DNA of 64,000 nucleotides from an uncultured Lachnospiraceae bacterium. Lineage in GTDB: Bacteria > Bacillota > Clostridia > Lachnospirales > Lachnospiraceae. Within the stretch, counting starts at the first letter, position 1, and each line of letters opens with the position of its first letter. The position numbers and the translations under genes are program-made. Shown piece after piece: positions 32,886-41,348 of the stretch. The DNA lies in NCBI GenBank assembly GCA_949051815.1, contig CARQVR010000005.1, positions 61,875 to 125,874 of the forward strand, read 5' to 3'. The notes beneath the pieces are model-generated. The model was not told where the DNA came from, ran no database searches, and worked only from the letters and a program-made list of their open reading frames with translations.

Positions 32886-35549
32886 TTACTGTCCGTCGGT
32901 CTCTCCCGCTTCGGTATTCCCGGCGGTTGATTTCTTCGTCGCCGCTCTCTTTGCAGCCGGTTTCACCGCCGTTTTTGCGTCGGCTGCCTTCTTTCTGCCT
33001 CTTTTAGCCACTGCCTTCCCGTCAGACGCAGCCTCTGCCGCCGCATCCACTATGGACCGCTTCGCCGCTGTTTTCGGCTTCTTCGTCAGTTCCTGCAGCT
33101 TCTGTGCCGCCACCTCTGCGGCCTTTTCCAGCATCTCGGCCGCCCTGGCGCTTTCTCTCGCTTCCGCGGCTGCCCGCTTCGCCAGTTCTTTCGCCTCTGC
33201 TGCCGCCCGTTTCGCCTGCTCTCTGGCCTCCGCAGCCGCCTGCGCCGTGCGCGCGGCCTCCTCTTCGGCCAGACGTCTCTCCTCCGCTTCCTTCGCAAGC
33301 CGCCTTTCCTCCGCCCGCCTGCGCTCGATTTTTTCTTTCTCCTCCTTCGTATAAGGCGTGTAAGAGAAAATACTGATGCTCAAAGGCGCGCTCACCATAT
33401 CAATCGCGTAAGGCTTGCCGTCCCACTCCAGCTCCAGCGCATCGCAGACTGCCGTATTTACTATGCCGCTCCCGCCGTAAGCCGGATCGTCCGTATTAAA
33501 GATTTCCTGATACTTTCCTTCACAGGGCACGCCCACCCGGAATTCCTGTCTCGCGTCGGCGAAATTCGCCACCACCACCAGCATATCCTTAACGTTGTCC
33601 GTCTTTCTGATATAAGACAGCATACAGGCGTTTGGCGTGATGCAGTTGATCCACTCAAAGCCTTCCCATGAAGTATCCTTCTCATAGAGCGCAGGAGAAG
33701 AAACATAAAGCTTGTTTAAATCTGCCACAAGCCGGTTGAGCTTTTTGTGGTCCGCATTCTCCAAAAGCCCCCACTCCACGGCGCGTTTCTCGTTAAACTC
33801 CTTATATTCCCCGATATCCTGCCCCATAAACAAAAGCTTTTTGCCCGGATGGGTGATGTGATACGCATAGGTCAGCCGCAGATTGGCAAACTGTTTCTCC
33901 CGCTCTCCCGGCATTCTGCCAAGAAGCGTCCCCTTGCCGTGCACCACCTCATCGTGGGACAGCACCAGCATAAACTTCTCACTGTAAGCATAAATCATGC
34001 TGAAAGTCAGATCATTGTGCCTTCCCGAACGGAAGAAGGGATCCGTCGTGATATAGCCCAGATAGTCGTTCATAAAGCCCATATTCCATTTCAGGTCAAA
34101 GCCCAGCCCGTCCTCGTCAAGCGCACCCGTAATCTTCGGCCACGCCGTAGACTCCTCCGCAATCATCAGCACGCCGGGATTGCGTTTCTTCATAATAGAA
34201 TTTAAGTGCTTTAACAGCTCCACCGCCTCCAGATTTTCATGGCCGCCGTAGATGTTCGCCACCCACTCCCCGTCGTTCTTTCCGTAATCCAGATAAAGCA
34301 TGGAAGCCACCGCGTCTATGCGGATTCCGTCGGCGTGGTATTTTTCCACCCAGTACAGCGCATTGGCAATCAGATAATTGCTCACCTGCGGTCTGCCGTA
34401 ATTATAAATCAGCGTGCCCCAGTGCGGATGGAAACCCTGTCTCGGATCCTGATGCTCATACAGACAGGTGCCGTCAAACCCCGACAATCCGTAAGTGTCC
34501 CTCGGGAAATGCGCGGGCACCCAGTCCAGAATGACGCCGATTCCCGCCCGGTGCATCTCATCCATAAAGTACATAAAGTCCTCCGGTGTACCGTAACGGG
34601 AGGTAGGCGCATAATAACCGATCACCTGATAGCCCCATGATTCGTCCAGCGGATGTTCCATCACCGGCATCAGCTCGATATGGGTATATCCCATCTTCTT
34701 CACATAGTCGATTATTTTCGGTGCAAGCTCCCTGTAAGTGAAAAACTCCCTGCCGTCAGAAGGTTTTTCAAAGGACCCCAGATACAGCTCATACACGCTC
34801 ATAGGCCGGTCACCCGCCTGTAATGCAGCGCGCTCCTTCATCCACTTTCCGTCCTTCCACGAAAAGCCCTCAATATCCCGAACCACAGAAGCGCTGTCCG
34901 GCCGCATCTGCGCGCCGAAGCCGTATGGATCCGCCTTCATGAACACCAGACCGCTTTTCGTCTTAATCTCAAACTTATAGCAGTCTCCTTCTTTCACATC
35001 GGGAACAAATATCTCAAAAATACCGGAATCCCAAAGCCGCCGCATCTGGTGGACTCTGCCGTCCCAGCCGTTAAAATCGCCGACCACACTGACCCGCATG
35101 GCATTCGGCGCCCAGACTGCAAAGGCTGTACCCGCGATCCCGTCCACAACCTGCGGATGCGCTCCCAGCTTCTCATAGATACCGTAGTGAATGCCCGCAT
35201 CAAATTTCTCCGTGTCCTGCCTGCTGATCTGCGGCGCGAAACGATAGGCGTCCCGTATCTTTTTCAGACTGCCGCTTGGCGCTTCCACCACATACTCATA
35301 AGCGGGAATCGTCTTTCCGGGCAAAAGCAGCGCAAAATACCCCTCCTCATCGGCCTCCTCCATCCGGTAGCTCTTATCCCCGTCCAGAAGCTGCAGGCGC
35401 ACGCTCTTCGCACCCGGCTGAAAGGTCTGCACCAGCACGGAGCTTCCCGTCACATGAGCGCCTAAAATCTCATGCGGATTATCCGACTCCGAGTAGACAA
35501 TCTCCTCTATTTTTGCCCAGTTCATCAATTTATATGTTTTCTTATTCAT
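32886..35549 (-). CDS. glgB: 1,4-alpha-glucan branching enzyme with a long charged tail
   Basis: An 887-residue glycogen branching enzyme. An N-terminal E-set/CBM48-like region (about 10-210) precedes the GH13 barrel: DWVPAHFP, the nucleophile Asp in GIRIDAVASM (about 410), the acid/base Glu in AEESTAWP (about 462) and VLSHDEVVHGK. The normal protein ends near residue 729. The last 158 residues are a low-complexity Ala/Glu/Arg/Lys tail, with heptad-like RRAEERRLAKEAEERRL and then AAKR/AKK histone-H1-like repeats. Such a tail is not part of the GlgB family. ATG at 35549 with GGGCGG upstream is preferred over an upstream frame to 35585. Confidence 0.93.
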   Translation of the reverse strand: MNKKTYKLMNWAKIEEIVYSESDNPHEILGAHVTGSSVLVQTFQPGAKSVRLQLLDGDKSYRMEEADEEGYFALLLPGKTIPAYEYVVEAPSGSLKKIRDAYRFAPQISRQDTEKFDAGIHYGIYEKLGAHPQVVDGIAGTAFAVWAPNAMRVSVVGDFNGWDGRVHQMRRLWDSGIFEIFVPDVKEGDCYKFEIKTKSGLVFMKADPYGFGAQMRPDSASVVRDIEGFSWKDGKWMKERAALQAGDRPMSVYELYLGSFEKPSDGREFFTYRELAPKIIDYVKKMGYTHIELMPVMEHPLDESWGYQVIGYYAPTSRYGTPEDFMYFMDEMHRAGIGVILDWVPAHFPRDTYGLSGFDGTCLYEHQDPRQGFHPHWGTLIYNYGRPQVSNYLIANALYWVEKYHADGIRIDAVASMLYLDYGKNDGEWVANIYGGHENLEAVELLKHLNSIMKKRNPGVLMIAEESTAWPKITGALDEDGLGFDLKWNMGFMNDYLGYITTDPFFRSGRHNDLTFSMIYAYSEKFMLVLSHDEVVHGKGTLLGRMPGEREKQFANLRLTYAYHITHPGKKLLFMGQDIGEYKEFNEKRAVEWGLLENADHKKLNRLVADLNKLYVSSPALYEKDTSWEGFEWINCITPNACMLSYIRKTDNVKDMLVVVANFADARQEFRVGVPCEGKYQEIFNTDDPAYGGSGIVNTAVCDALELEWDGKPYAIDMVSAPLSISIFSYTPYTKEEKEKIERRRAEERRLAKEAEERRLAEEEAARTAQAAAEAREQAKRAAAEAKELAKRAAAEARESARAAEMLEKAAEVAAQKLQELTKKPKTAAKRSIVDAAAEAASDGKAVAKRGRKKAADAKTAVKPAAKRAATKKSTAGNTEAGETDGQ

Positions 35550-35602
35550 CTGCCGCCCTTCCGCCTTTCTGTGATTCCTATGCATTTACGTTCCGCTTTT
35601 CC

Positions 35603-36919
35603 TTATACTCCCGTACCGCTAAAACCTGTAACACTCTGTTTCTTTCCGCCGCTGTAGTCATCCGCCGCGCCCTTGCCCGGTTCTTCGATCCGGTGGATCA
35701 GAAGCCCGCTTCTGAGCTTTGGTTCAAACCATGTGGATTTCGGAGGCATCAGCTTTCCCGCATCCGACACGGCGAACAATTCGTGGATATCCGTGGGAAA
35801 CATGGCAAAAGCCGCCATCGCGTCCGTATGTACCCGCCGCTCCAGCTCTGCAAGCCCCCTGATGCCGCCCACGAAGTCGATCCGCTCATCCACCTTCGGA
35901 TCCGCAATGCCAAACACCGGCTCCAAAAGCTCTCTTTGCAAAACCGCCACATCCAGATCTTCCACCGGATCATTTGTATAACACCTGTCATTTATCAGCA
36001 GACGATACCATTCATCCCGGTAATACATGCCGATCTCGCCCTTTTTCTGCGGTCTGTACGGCTCTTTTCCCATTTTTTCCAGCGCAAACGCCTCTTCTGC
36101 CTTCTCCAGAAATGTACTCTCGTCAAAGTCTGCTCCCGGTTTCACCACCCTGTTATAGTCCATAATCATAAGCTGATCGTCCGGAAACAGAACGGAGAGA
36201 AAATAGTTAAATTCTTCTTTGCCCGTGTAATCAGGAAAGGCCGCTCTTCTTTTCTTGGAAACCCGCACCGCCGACGCACATCTGTGGTGGCCGTCCGCAA
36301 TGTAAATGGACTCCACCTGCCGGAAGGCATCCCTGATCCGCTCCACGGCCTCCGCCCCGTCGATCACCCAGAGCCTGTGGGTGATGCCGTCCGCCGCCGT
36401 AAAGTCATACACCGGCTCCCTCTCCATAGCCCGCATGACCTCCCGCTCGATCTCCTCTCTTCTGCGGTAAGCCAGAAAAATGGGGCCTGTCTGGGCGCTG
36501 CACACGTCCACATGCCTGATGCGGTCAGCCTCCTTATCCGCTCTCGTATTCTCGTGTTTCTTTATCACCTGCGCATCGTAATCATCCACGGAGGCGCAGG
36601 CGCCGATTCCCACCTGGGAACGGCCGTCCATCACCAGCTCGTAGACATAATACGCTTCCTTCTCCTCCTGTATGAAATGCCCGTCCTTCATCATGTGATC
36701 GAGCATTTCCCGCGCCTTCTCATAAACCTCCGGCGCATACATGTCATATCCTTCCGGAAACTGTGTCTCCGGCCTGTCTATCCGCAGGAACGTATCATCG
36801 TCCCCCGCCACGGCCTCTCTGGCCTCTTTTCTATTGTAAACGTCATAGGGCAGCGCGGCTATTTTGTCTGCCAGACCGGCTCCTGGCCTGACTGCCCGAA
36901 ACGGAATGATATCTGCCAT
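35603..36919 (-). CDS. DUF1015 family protein
   Basis: A 438-residue cytoplasmic protein with the DUF1015 start (ADIIPFRAVRP), the DGHHRCASAVRV segment (about 225) and the C-terminal PPKSTWFEPKLRSGL segment. The family is widespread in anaerobes, often beside serA and serC as here. Its function is not established; a link to serine or cofactor metabolism comes only from gene neighbourhood. ATG at 36919 follows AAGGAG. It probably precedes glgB in one mRNA (53 bases apart). The promoter at 36962-36990 faces away from the small divergent gene. Confidence 0.88.
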   Translation of the reverse strand: MADIIPFRAVRPGAGLADKIAALPYDVYNRKEAREAVAGDDDTFLRIDRPETQFPEGYDMYAPEVYEKAREMLDHMMKDGHFIQEEKEAYYVYELVMDGRSQVGIGACASVDDYDAQVIKKHENTRADKEADRIRHVDVCSAQTGPIFLAYRRREEIEREVMRAMEREPVYDFTAADGITHRLWVIDGAEAVERIRDAFRQVESIYIADGHHRCASAVRVSKKRRAAFPDYTGKEEFNYFLSVLFPDDQLMIMDYNRVVKPGADFDESTFLEKAEEAFALEKMGKEPYRPQKKGEIGMYYRDEWYRLLINDRCYTNDPVEDLDVAVLQRELLEPVFGIADPKVDERIDFVGGIRGLAELERRVHTDAMAAFAMFPTDIHELFAVSDAGKLMPPKSTWFEPKLRSGLLIHRIEEPGKGAADDYSGGKKQSVTGFSGTGV

Positions 36920-36961
36920 AACTTTCTCCTTTTCCCTGTATTTTACAGGATGTATGTATTC

Positions 36962-36990
36962 ATTCTAACAAATAATGTTTGTCACCACAA
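36962..36990 (-). promoter_or_regulatory. Promoter of the DUF1015 gene
   Basis: Minus-strand TTGTGG (36985-36990) and TAGAAT (36962-36967), 17-base spacer. Its -35 box abuts the -35 box of the divergent promoter. Confidence 0.6.
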
Positions 36991-37007
36991 GGGAATAGTG
37001 GTAGAAT
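36979..37007 (+). promoter_or_regulatory. Promoter of the 94-residue gene, with internal inverted repeat
   Basis: TTGTCA (36979-36984) and TAGAAT (37002-37007), 17-base spacer. ACCAC (36984-36988) and GTGGT (36998-37002) form an inverted repeat across the spacer, a likely operator. Confidence 0.65.
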
Positions 37008-37105
37008 TGTTCCAATGAGCGGCGAAGCGGCGCAGGGGCAGTTTTTGACATATGCACCGCAAAGTAAAATCTATAAAATAAGAAGCGGAAAGGAAGATGC
37101 ATAAT

Positions 37106-37390
37106 ATGACCATCGAAGAACAGAAAATTCTGGACCGGATCAACGCCTACGCGGAAGAAGCGCTTGCGGACATTGATCCCCAGAAAACCAGAATTTCATT
37201 TCAATTAGAGGCGCTTAAACCCATTATGCAGGAAATTGCGGACGAGACCGGAAAATCCGTGGAAGATATTTTCATCCTCTACATGGATCTGGCCAGCGAA
37301 TCCGCCGTGGAAGCCGACAAAAAGCTGCAGGCGACTCTGGAAGAAGGAGAGACAGCCGATTTTTCTTCTATCGCAAACCGCCTGAACTAG
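37106..37390 (+). CDS. Small protein of unknown function (94 residues)
   Basis: A 94-residue acidic, mostly helical protein (TIEEQKILDRINAYAEEALADI at the start, not quoted in full). No motif is recognised. It is believed real because a matched promoter lies at 36979-37007, GGAAAGGAAG lies before ATG 37106 and codon use is normal. ATG at 37097 is an alternative, but the ribosome-binding site is then only 2 bases away. It is divergent from the DUF1015 gene and ends before a terminator. Role unknown. Confidence 0.7.
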   Translation: MTIEEQKILDRINAYAEEALADIDPQKTRISFQLEALKPIMQEIADETGKSVEDIFILYMDLASESAVEADKKLQATLEEGETADFSSIANRLN

Positions 37391-37429
37391 AAAGAGCGCG
37401 CACTGTCGCAATTTCCTGTGAAATAACAA

Positions 37430-37468
37430 GGGTCCGTCGAATTTAACCGGCAGACCCCTGTTTCATTT
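37430..37468. terminator. Terminator between the small gene and serA
   Basis: Arms GGGTCCGTCG (37430-37439) and CGGCAGACCC (37448-37457), followed by a short T-rich stretch. It may serve both convergent genes, though the T-tract is weak. Confidence 0.5.
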
Positions 37469-37534
37469 CTCTGTATGCTATTATCGCTCTGTATCTCTTC
37501 CATGCCGCTCGTATCCTGTCTGGCGGAAGCTGAC

Positions 37535-38698
37535 TCACTTCACCACTCTCACACGGAACACGCCGTCGATGGACTGGAGTTTTTCAATGATCTCTTTGGA
37601 GGCGGGCGTCTCGATATCCAGCATCGTGTAAGCCACCTCTCCCCTCGACTTGTTCATCATGTCGGAGATATTGATGTTGTTGTCACCGAAGCAGGCGGTA
37701 AACTTGGTAATCATGTTGGCAATGTTCTTATGGAAAACCGCCACACGGCCTGCCTGCTCACAAATACCCATATCGCACTTCGGATAATTCACACTGTTGG
37801 CAATATTACCGTTCTCCAGATAGTCCTTCATCTGCTTGACAGCCATCACCGCACAGTTGTCCTCGGACTCCTCTGTGGACGCGCCAAGATGCGGGATCAC
37901 GATACATCCTTCCTGTCCCGCCGTAGTCGGATTCGGGAAATCGGAAACATACTTTCTCACTTTCCCGGCCTGAATGCTCTGCAGAACTGCCTTTTCATCT
38001 ACGAGAAGGTCTCTCGCGAAGTTTAAGAGGATCACGCCGTCCTTCATCTGTCCGAGCGCATCCTGATTAATTATCCCCTTCGTCGCATCCATCAGCGGCA
38101 CATGAATCGTGATGATATCACACTCCGCATAAATCTCCTCCACATGCAGCACATGTTTAACGTCACGGCTTAAGTTCCACGCCGCATCTACGGACACATA
38201 AGGGTCGTAGCCGTAAACTTCCATGCCAAGGTGCTTCGCCACATTGGCCACCTTCACGCCAATCGCGCCAAGGCCGATGATACCCAGTTTCTTCCCCTGA
38301 ATCTCCGTTCCCGCGAAATTCTTCTTCGCCTTCTCCGCATCCTTTGCGATATTCTCGTCGGCCACATTCGCCTTCACCCACTCGATACCGCCGGCCACGT
38401 CACGGGACGCCAAAAGCATACCCGCAATCACTAACTCCTTCACGCCGTTTGCGTTGGCTCCCGGCGTATTAAACACTACGATACCTTTCTCCGCGCATTT
38501 ATCTAACGGAATGTTGTTGACGCCTGCACCTGCGCGGGCGATGGCCAGAAGGTTTTCCGGCAGCTCCATGTCGTGCATGGCCGCGCTTCTCACCAGAATA
38601 CCGTCCGCCTCCTCTATCTTCTCTGTCTTTTCATACTGCTCACTGAATTTTTCCAGACCCACCTGCGCGATGGGATTTAAGCAATGATATTTAAACAT
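37535..38698 (-). CDS. serA: D-3-phosphoglycerate dehydrogenase
   Basis: A 387-residue enzyme that starts serine synthesis by oxidising 3-phosphoglycerate. It has the substrate and NAD-binding domains (GLGAIGVKVANVAKHLGM Rossmann motif at about 145-162), the catalytic Arg and Glu of the family, the His in HLGASTEESEDN (about 276) and a C-terminal ACT domain (about 315-385) for serine sensing. ATG at 38698 with AAAGGA eight bases upstream is the likely start rather than 38734. It lies 23 bases after serC. Confidence 0.93.
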   Translation of the reverse strand: MFKYHCLNPIAQVGLEKFSEQYEKTEKIEEADGILVRSAAMHDMELPENLLAIARAGAGVNNIPLDKCAEKGIVVFNTPGANANGVKELVIAGMLLASRDVAGGIEWVKANVADENIAKDAEKAKKNFAGTEIQGKKLGIIGLGAIGVKVANVAKHLGMEVYGYDPYVSVDAAWNLSRDVKHVLHVEEIYAECDIITIHVPLMDATKGIINQDALGQMKDGVILLNFARDLLVDEKAVLQSIQAGKVRKYVSDFPNPTTAGQEGCIVIPHLGASTEESEDNCAVMAVKQMKDYLENGNIANSVNYPKCDMGICEQAGRVAVFHKNIANMITKFTACFGDNNINISDMMNKSRGEVAYTMLDIETPASKEIIEKLQSIDGVFRVRVVK

Positions 38699-38721
38699 CG
38701 GACTTATCCTTTCTGTCATTA

Positions 38722-39807
38722 TTATTTTAAGCACTTCTGCTCAAATTCCCTCATAAAGGCAACCAGCTTCTCCACGCCCTCCACAGGCATCGCGTTGTAG
38801 ATGCTGGCGCGCATACCGCCCACGGTTCTGTGTCCTTTCAGATTTACGAACCCGGCTGCTGTCGCCTCCTTGATAAATCGGGCGTCCGTCTCCTCATTTC
38901 CTGTCACAAAAGGCACGTTCATAAGAGATCTGTCCTCTTTTCTGACCGTCCCCTTAAAGAGTCTGCTCTCATCAAGGAAATCATAAAGGATTTTCGCCTT
39001 CTTCTCGTTTAACTCCTTCATCGCCTCAAGGCCGCCGTTTTTCAAAAGCCACTTAAACACCTTGCCGCAGATATAGATCCCGTAACTGGGAGGCGTGTTG
39101 TACAAAGACTCATTGTCCGCATGTACTTTAAACTTCATCATGGTGGGCGTACCGGGCAGCACCTCATCCGTCAGCAGATCCTCTCTGATGATAACGACCT
39201 GCGTGCCTGCGGGGCCTACATTCTTCTGTACACCGGCGTAAACAAGACCGTACTTCGTCACATCCATAGGCTCCGAGAGAAAGCAGGAAGACACGTCGGA
39301 AACCAGAATCTTTCCTTTGGTATCCGGCAGCGTATGATATTTGGTTCCATAGATCGTATTATTTTCGCATATATAAACATAATCCATATCATCCGTTATG
39401 GGAAGATCGGAACAGTCCGGAATATAGGAGAAAGTCTCATCCGCAGAGGACGCCAGCTCCACAGCTTCCCCGTAAATCTTCGCCTCCGCAAAAGCCTTCT
39501 TCGCCCACTGGCCGGTCAGAATATAACCTGCCTTGCGGTTCTTCATCAGATTCATCGGCACAGACGCAAACAGAAGGCTTGCGCCGCCCTGTAAAAACAA
39601 CACCTTATAATTATCAGGAATATGTAAGAGGGTGCGCAGATCCGCCTCCGCCTCCTTGATGATCGTGTCGTAAACCTTCGACCGATGGCTCATCTCCATG
39701 ACCGACATCCCTGACCCCTTGTAGTCAATCATCTCCTCCGCCGCCTCTTTTAACACCTCTTCCGGCAAAACTGCGGGTCCCGCTGAAAAATTATACACTC
39801 TGGACAC
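38722..39807 (-). CDS. serC: Phosphoserine aminotransferase
   Basis: A 361-residue PLP enzyme that converts 3-phosphohydroxypyruvate to phosphoserine. The start RVYNFSAGPAVLPEEVLKEA is the family pattern, quoted in part, and the PLP Lys is in YAGVQKNVGPAG (about 196). The length is usual. It is first in the serC-serA operon, with a promoter (39857-39885) that has a palindrome in its spacer. serB is not present. Confidence 0.94.
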   Translation of the reverse strand: MSRVYNFSAGPAVLPEEVLKEAAEEMIDYKGSGMSVMEMSHRSKVYDTIIKEAEADLRTLLHIPDNYKVLFLQGGASLLFASVPMNLMKNRKAGYILTGQWAKKAFAEAKIYGEAVELASSADETFSYIPDCSDLPITDDMDYVYICENNTIYGTKYHTLPDTKGKILVSDVSSCFLSEPMDVTKYGLVYAGVQKNVGPAGTQVVIIREDLLTDEVLPGTPTMMKFKVHADNESLYNTPPSYGIYICGKVFKWLLKNGGLEAMKELNEKKAKILYDFLDESRLFKGTVRKEDRSLMNVPFVTGNEETDARFIKEATAAGFVNLKGHRTVGGMRASIYNAMPVEGVEKLVAFMREFEQKCLK

Positions 39808-39856
39808 TGTCTTCTCCTCCCGTCCTCATTCTCTCCGTTTACAAAAACTAAAATTC

Positions 39857-39885
39857 ATTTTACGCCCTTCGGGCACTTTAGTCAA
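39857..39885 (-). promoter_or_regulatory. Promoter of serC-serA with palindromic spacer
   Basis: Minus-strand TTGACT (39880-39885) and TAAAAT (39857-39862), 17-base spacer. GCCC-TTC-GGGC lies inside the spacer at 39864-39874 and may be an operator. Confidence 0.7.
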
Positions 39886-39929
39886 TTACTTTGTTAAATA
39901 ATGCCGGCGCGGACGCTCTGGCTGAACTG

Positions 39930-41327
39930 TTAATAGAACATGACTACAGGCGTCCCCACTTCCGCCATATCGAAAAGCTGTTCCATCGCCGCCCGGGGCG
40001 TATTGATGCACCCGTGGGAGCCGTTGGTCTGATAAATCGTACCGCCAAATGTACCGCGCCAGGAAGCATCGTGAATACCGATATTACCTTTTACCGGCAT
40101 CCAGAAATCCACAGGGGAGGCATAGTCTCTTCCCCGTAAAACACGGTTTTTCTGCTTTGCGTACACGAAATTCACTCCGGAGGGCGTTCCCATCCTGCGG
40201 GACGTGTTTCCCGTCACAATCGGCGTATCTATCGTCAGGACACCGTCCACATAATAGTACATCTTCTGCTCAGTCATATCCACTTCTATGTAAGTAGAAC
40301 CGATATCCTCGCTGCCTTTCTTCCACGCCTCCTGTGTATAGACAGGCTCGTGCACCTCTCTCTTTTTCGCATGAAAGGCTTCTGTCAGGTATGCTGTCTC
40401 TGCCTCCTGATCCAGTTTATTGCCATAAAGGCCGCCCTCCACCGTCACCACGTCTCCTCTGGTGGACATGAACTGTCTGCTCGCGCCCACGGTATCATAC
40501 TCAGCTGCCAGTTTTTCCACGAACTCTTCTATGGCATGTTCCTTTAGCTGAAAATCACCTGAATCGTCAAATAAAAAACGGCCGTTATCATCCACCGCTA
40601 TCCAGTTGCAGACAACGGAGGCATCCACGGGGATTTCCTCCTCCCCCATCCGGTAAACGACGCCGCAGTCCTGAAAACGTTCCAGTTTTTCCCATATATC
40701 CATTGTTTCGCGCATCTGCGCCGTCAGCTCCAGATCATGATAGCATCCCTCGTCAACCAGAGAGACCTCGCTCTTAGAAGCCTCGATTGCGGAAAGCACC
40801 GCTCCTCTGGCCTGCTCGATAGAGAGCACATCCGTCCGTTCATTCACCAGCCCGTAGCCCTGCGGCGTGCGGACAATCTTTACCAGGCGCTCCCGGTCCG
40901 TCCGGTCGTCCTGACTGATCGGAAGGGCGGCAAAACAGGATTCAAAAGCCTCCCTGCTGTAGGAAACCACAGGCGCAAGCTCCACCCTGCGTCCGCCCAT
41001 CAGACTGTCAATCCACATCCACGGATTCTGCTGTTTCTGGTAAATCTCCAGCGCCTGCTTAAAATCAAACTGATATGAAATTTCCTCTGCGGATATCACA
41101 TAAGTATTGCCGTCCTTATCCTTCACGGTGACGCCCTCATATGTAAAATCCCTCACCAGCTCGTCGTTTACCTCCTGAATGCTCCTGCCGGTACAGTAGA
41201 TCCCGTTGATCCATGTGCCATAGGTAAACGCGTTGTGGTAGTACACGGCAAGCCCCAGATAGGTCGCCATCAGACTGACAGTGACGATACCCAGAATGAC
41301 CGCCATATGCTTTAGTATTCTCTTCAT
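39930..41327 (-). CDS. L,D-transpeptidase (YkuD) with peptidoglycan-binding region
   Basis: A 465-residue membrane-anchored wall enzyme. An N-terminal membrane helix (about 8-30) is followed by a PG_binding_4-like repeat region (about 60-310) and the YkuD domain (about 340-465). The catalytic motif is IGIHDASW ... GSHGCINTP with Cys at about 439. It makes 3-3 cross-links in peptidoglycan or attaches proteins to the wall. It lies 21 bases after ilvB, so it may be read through from the branched-chain operon, although the functions differ. The stop lies in a repeated motif TTAACAGYTCAGCCAGA (39917-39933). Confidence 0.92.
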   Translation of the reverse strand: MKRILKHMAVILGIVTVSLMATYLGLAVYYHNAFTYGTWINGIYCTGRSIQEVNDELVRDFTYEGVTVKDKDGNTYVISAEEISYQFDFKQALEIYQKQQNPWMWIDSLMGGRRVELAPVVSYSREAFESCFAALPISQDDRTDRERLVKIVRTPQGYGLVNERTDVLSIEQARGAVLSAIEASKSEVSLVDEGCYHDLELTAQMRETMDIWEKLERFQDCGVVYRMGEEEIPVDASVVCNWIAVDDNGRFLFDDSGDFQLKEHAIEEFVEKLAAEYDTVGASRQFMSTRGDVVTVEGGLYGNKLDQEAETAYLTEAFHAKKREVHEPVYTQEAWKKGSEDIGSTYIEVDMTEQKMYYYVDGVLTIDTPIVTGNTSRRMGTPSGVNFVYAKQKNRVLRGRDYASPVDFWMPVKGNIGIHDASWRGTFGGTIYQTNGSHGCINTPRAAMEQLFDMAEVGTPVVMFY

Positions 41328-41348
41328 AACTGACCTTCACATAAAAAT

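Noticed and set aside
35276..37018. A 580-codon open frame on the plus strand
   Set aside because: It runs antisense over the DUF1015 and glgB genes, has no ribosome-binding site, and its product is rich in His, Arg, Leu and Pro as is typical of frames opposite GC-rich genes.
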